Assembly (NCBI GenBank): GCA_021809435.1
Contig: JAKBAD010000004.1
Span: forward strand, 109,339-173,338
Source of the DNA: Pseudomonadota bacterium
GTDB lineage: Bacteria; Pseudomonadota; Alphaproteobacteria; Acetobacterales; Acetobacteraceae
Reading direction: 5' to 3'
Length of the DNA: 64,000 nt
Shown: piece after piece, positions 63,525-64,000 of the stretch
How the letters are laid out: every line of letters begins with the position of its first letter
Numbering within the stretch: the stretch's first letter is position 1
The notes under the pieces: generated by a model
The model's database searches: none
Told to the model about the DNA's origin: nothing
The model's input: only the letters and a program-made list of their open reading frames with translations
Made by a program: the position numbers and the translations under genes

Positions 63525-63701
63525 ATGGGTCGGCCGATCATGGGGGAAACCCGCAAAGATGTTCGCCTCAACCTCTTCTTTGAGGCCAAAGACATTGAGA
63601 AAATTGATAATTACCGGTTCGAAAACCGGCTCGCGTCGCGCGCGGAAGCGATCCGACGTTTAATTGAGATAGGGCTGGCGGCAGCGGATAAGAGCGAGTG
63701 A
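63525..63701 (+). CDS. 58-residue ribbon-helix-helix protein (plasmid-type)
   Basis: MGRPIMGETRKDVRLNLFFE, KIDNYRFENRLASRAEAIRR and LIEIGLAAADKSE form a CopG/Arc-like ribbon-helix-helix. The RAEAIRRLIEIGL ending is typical of small plasmid or island regulators. AGGGTAGG stands before the ATG. The 143-bp upstream region is AT-rich with TATAAT-like boxes and is shared with the divergent small protein, which it may regulate. Confidence 0.75.
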   Translation: MGRPIMGETRKDVRLNLFFEAKDIEKIDNYRFENRLASRAEAIRRLIEIGLAAADKSE

Positions 63702-63883
63702 CAGCTGGGTTTCCTGGATTGGCCACTTAGGCGTCCGTCCGGCACGACCAGTTGTTCCGAACCGGATATGAGTGGCTTATATACTTTACCCAAGGCGGCT
63801 CACGCCGTGGCATCGATGCCATCCTTCCCGCAAATCTCGGTGAGGCGTCAAAAAGGGGGGGGTGAACCGTGCCGGTTTTGCTA

Positions 63884-64000
63884 GAGCGTGGTTGGTTTTG
63901 ATTGAATCGGGGGATTCTCGAATCGGAGATTGAGTGATTCAAGCTTCTGGCTGGAGCTGGAGGCCAGCCATGATGGCGCGAGCTTATTCGGATGATCTTC
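63884..64000 (+). mobile_element. IS630-family insertion sequence, copy 3 (cut by window edge)
   Basis: Begins GAGCGTGGTTGGTTTTGATT after TA (63882-63883), identical to the right end of copies 1 and 2 but in the opposite orientation. The orfA start (ATGGCGCGAGC) is at 63973 and runs off the window. It faces copy 2, so 61488-63883 is bracketed by inverted IS630 copies. Confidence 0.92.
63973..64000 (+). CDS. IS630 transposase orfA, start only (partial)
   Basis: MARAYSDDL, the first nine residues of the same orfA as in copies 1 and 2. Confidence 0.85.

Overview
This is a GC-rich (about 65-68 percent by eye) alphaproteobacterial chromosome segment. The short-form L31, the glnB-glnA pair with a sigma-54-like promoter, the imuAB-dnaE2 mutasome cassette with an alphaproteobacterial GTTC-N7-GTTC LexA box, the C73-paired tRNA-His and the C/G-biased codon use all fit. 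Acetobacteraceae-like intergenic elements of the AAAAGTTTTTGGGG type point to an acidophilic or soil Acetobacterales member. That placement is an inference.

Layout. 1-9756 is mostly core genome: the end of an EmrA/HlyD gene with its DHA2 MFS partner, phaB, lrgA-lrgB, rpmE, a ROK sugar kinase, a TusA-like gene with a histone-deacetylase-family gene, xseB-ispA, and a FUSC transporter. 10099-14672 is a complete branched-chain-amino-acid-type ABC importer. 14735-15922 is a TTG-started soluble chemoreceptor with reversed domain order.

16042-27864 is a full protocatechuate 4,5-cleavage (lig/pmd) gene set: aldo-keto reductase, ligC, ligB, ligA and ligI; then ligJ, a DUF1932-type oxidoreductase, ligU and ligK; then two convergent, unusual LysR regulators that each carry two helix-turn-helix domains; then a second ligA-ligB pair. 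Together they encode ring cleavage of protocatechuate (perhaps also gallate) to pyruvate and oxaloacetate. The three promoters of this region share a GTTTTTGCTATAG-like site at nearly the same distance from the structural genes. The upstream ABC importer may bring in the aromatic acid.

27976-43078 returns to core genes: periplasmic MsrA/MsrB, a PCuAC copper chaperone, isocitrate lyase, tRNA-His, an aminotransferase, glnB-glnA, an AaeXAB-like efflux operon with a LysR gene, two paralogous small secreted proteins, an SCO-like protein lacking its cysteines, recJ and tRNA-Glu(CTC).

From tRNA-Glu to the right edge is an accessory region: a tyrosine recombinase next to the tRNA, three near-identical IS630-family copies (one cut by the window edge), a low-GC 1241-residue protein ending in a PD-(D/E)XK nuclease motif, a Fic protein with a palindromic operator, imuA-imuB-dnaE2 (imuB lacks most of its N-terminal domain), a deformylase-like protein that has lost its metal ligands, a three-gene module (XRE regulator, PD-(D/E)XK-like protein, soluble FtsH-like AAA+ M41 protease), a decapitated cas3 broken by an IS21 remnant, and a plasmid-like AT-rich tail with two ribbon-helix-helix proteins. 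The best candidates for undescribed biology are the XRE/nuclease/AAA-protease module, the 1241-residue nuclease protein, and the double-HTH LysR pair with its shared operator.
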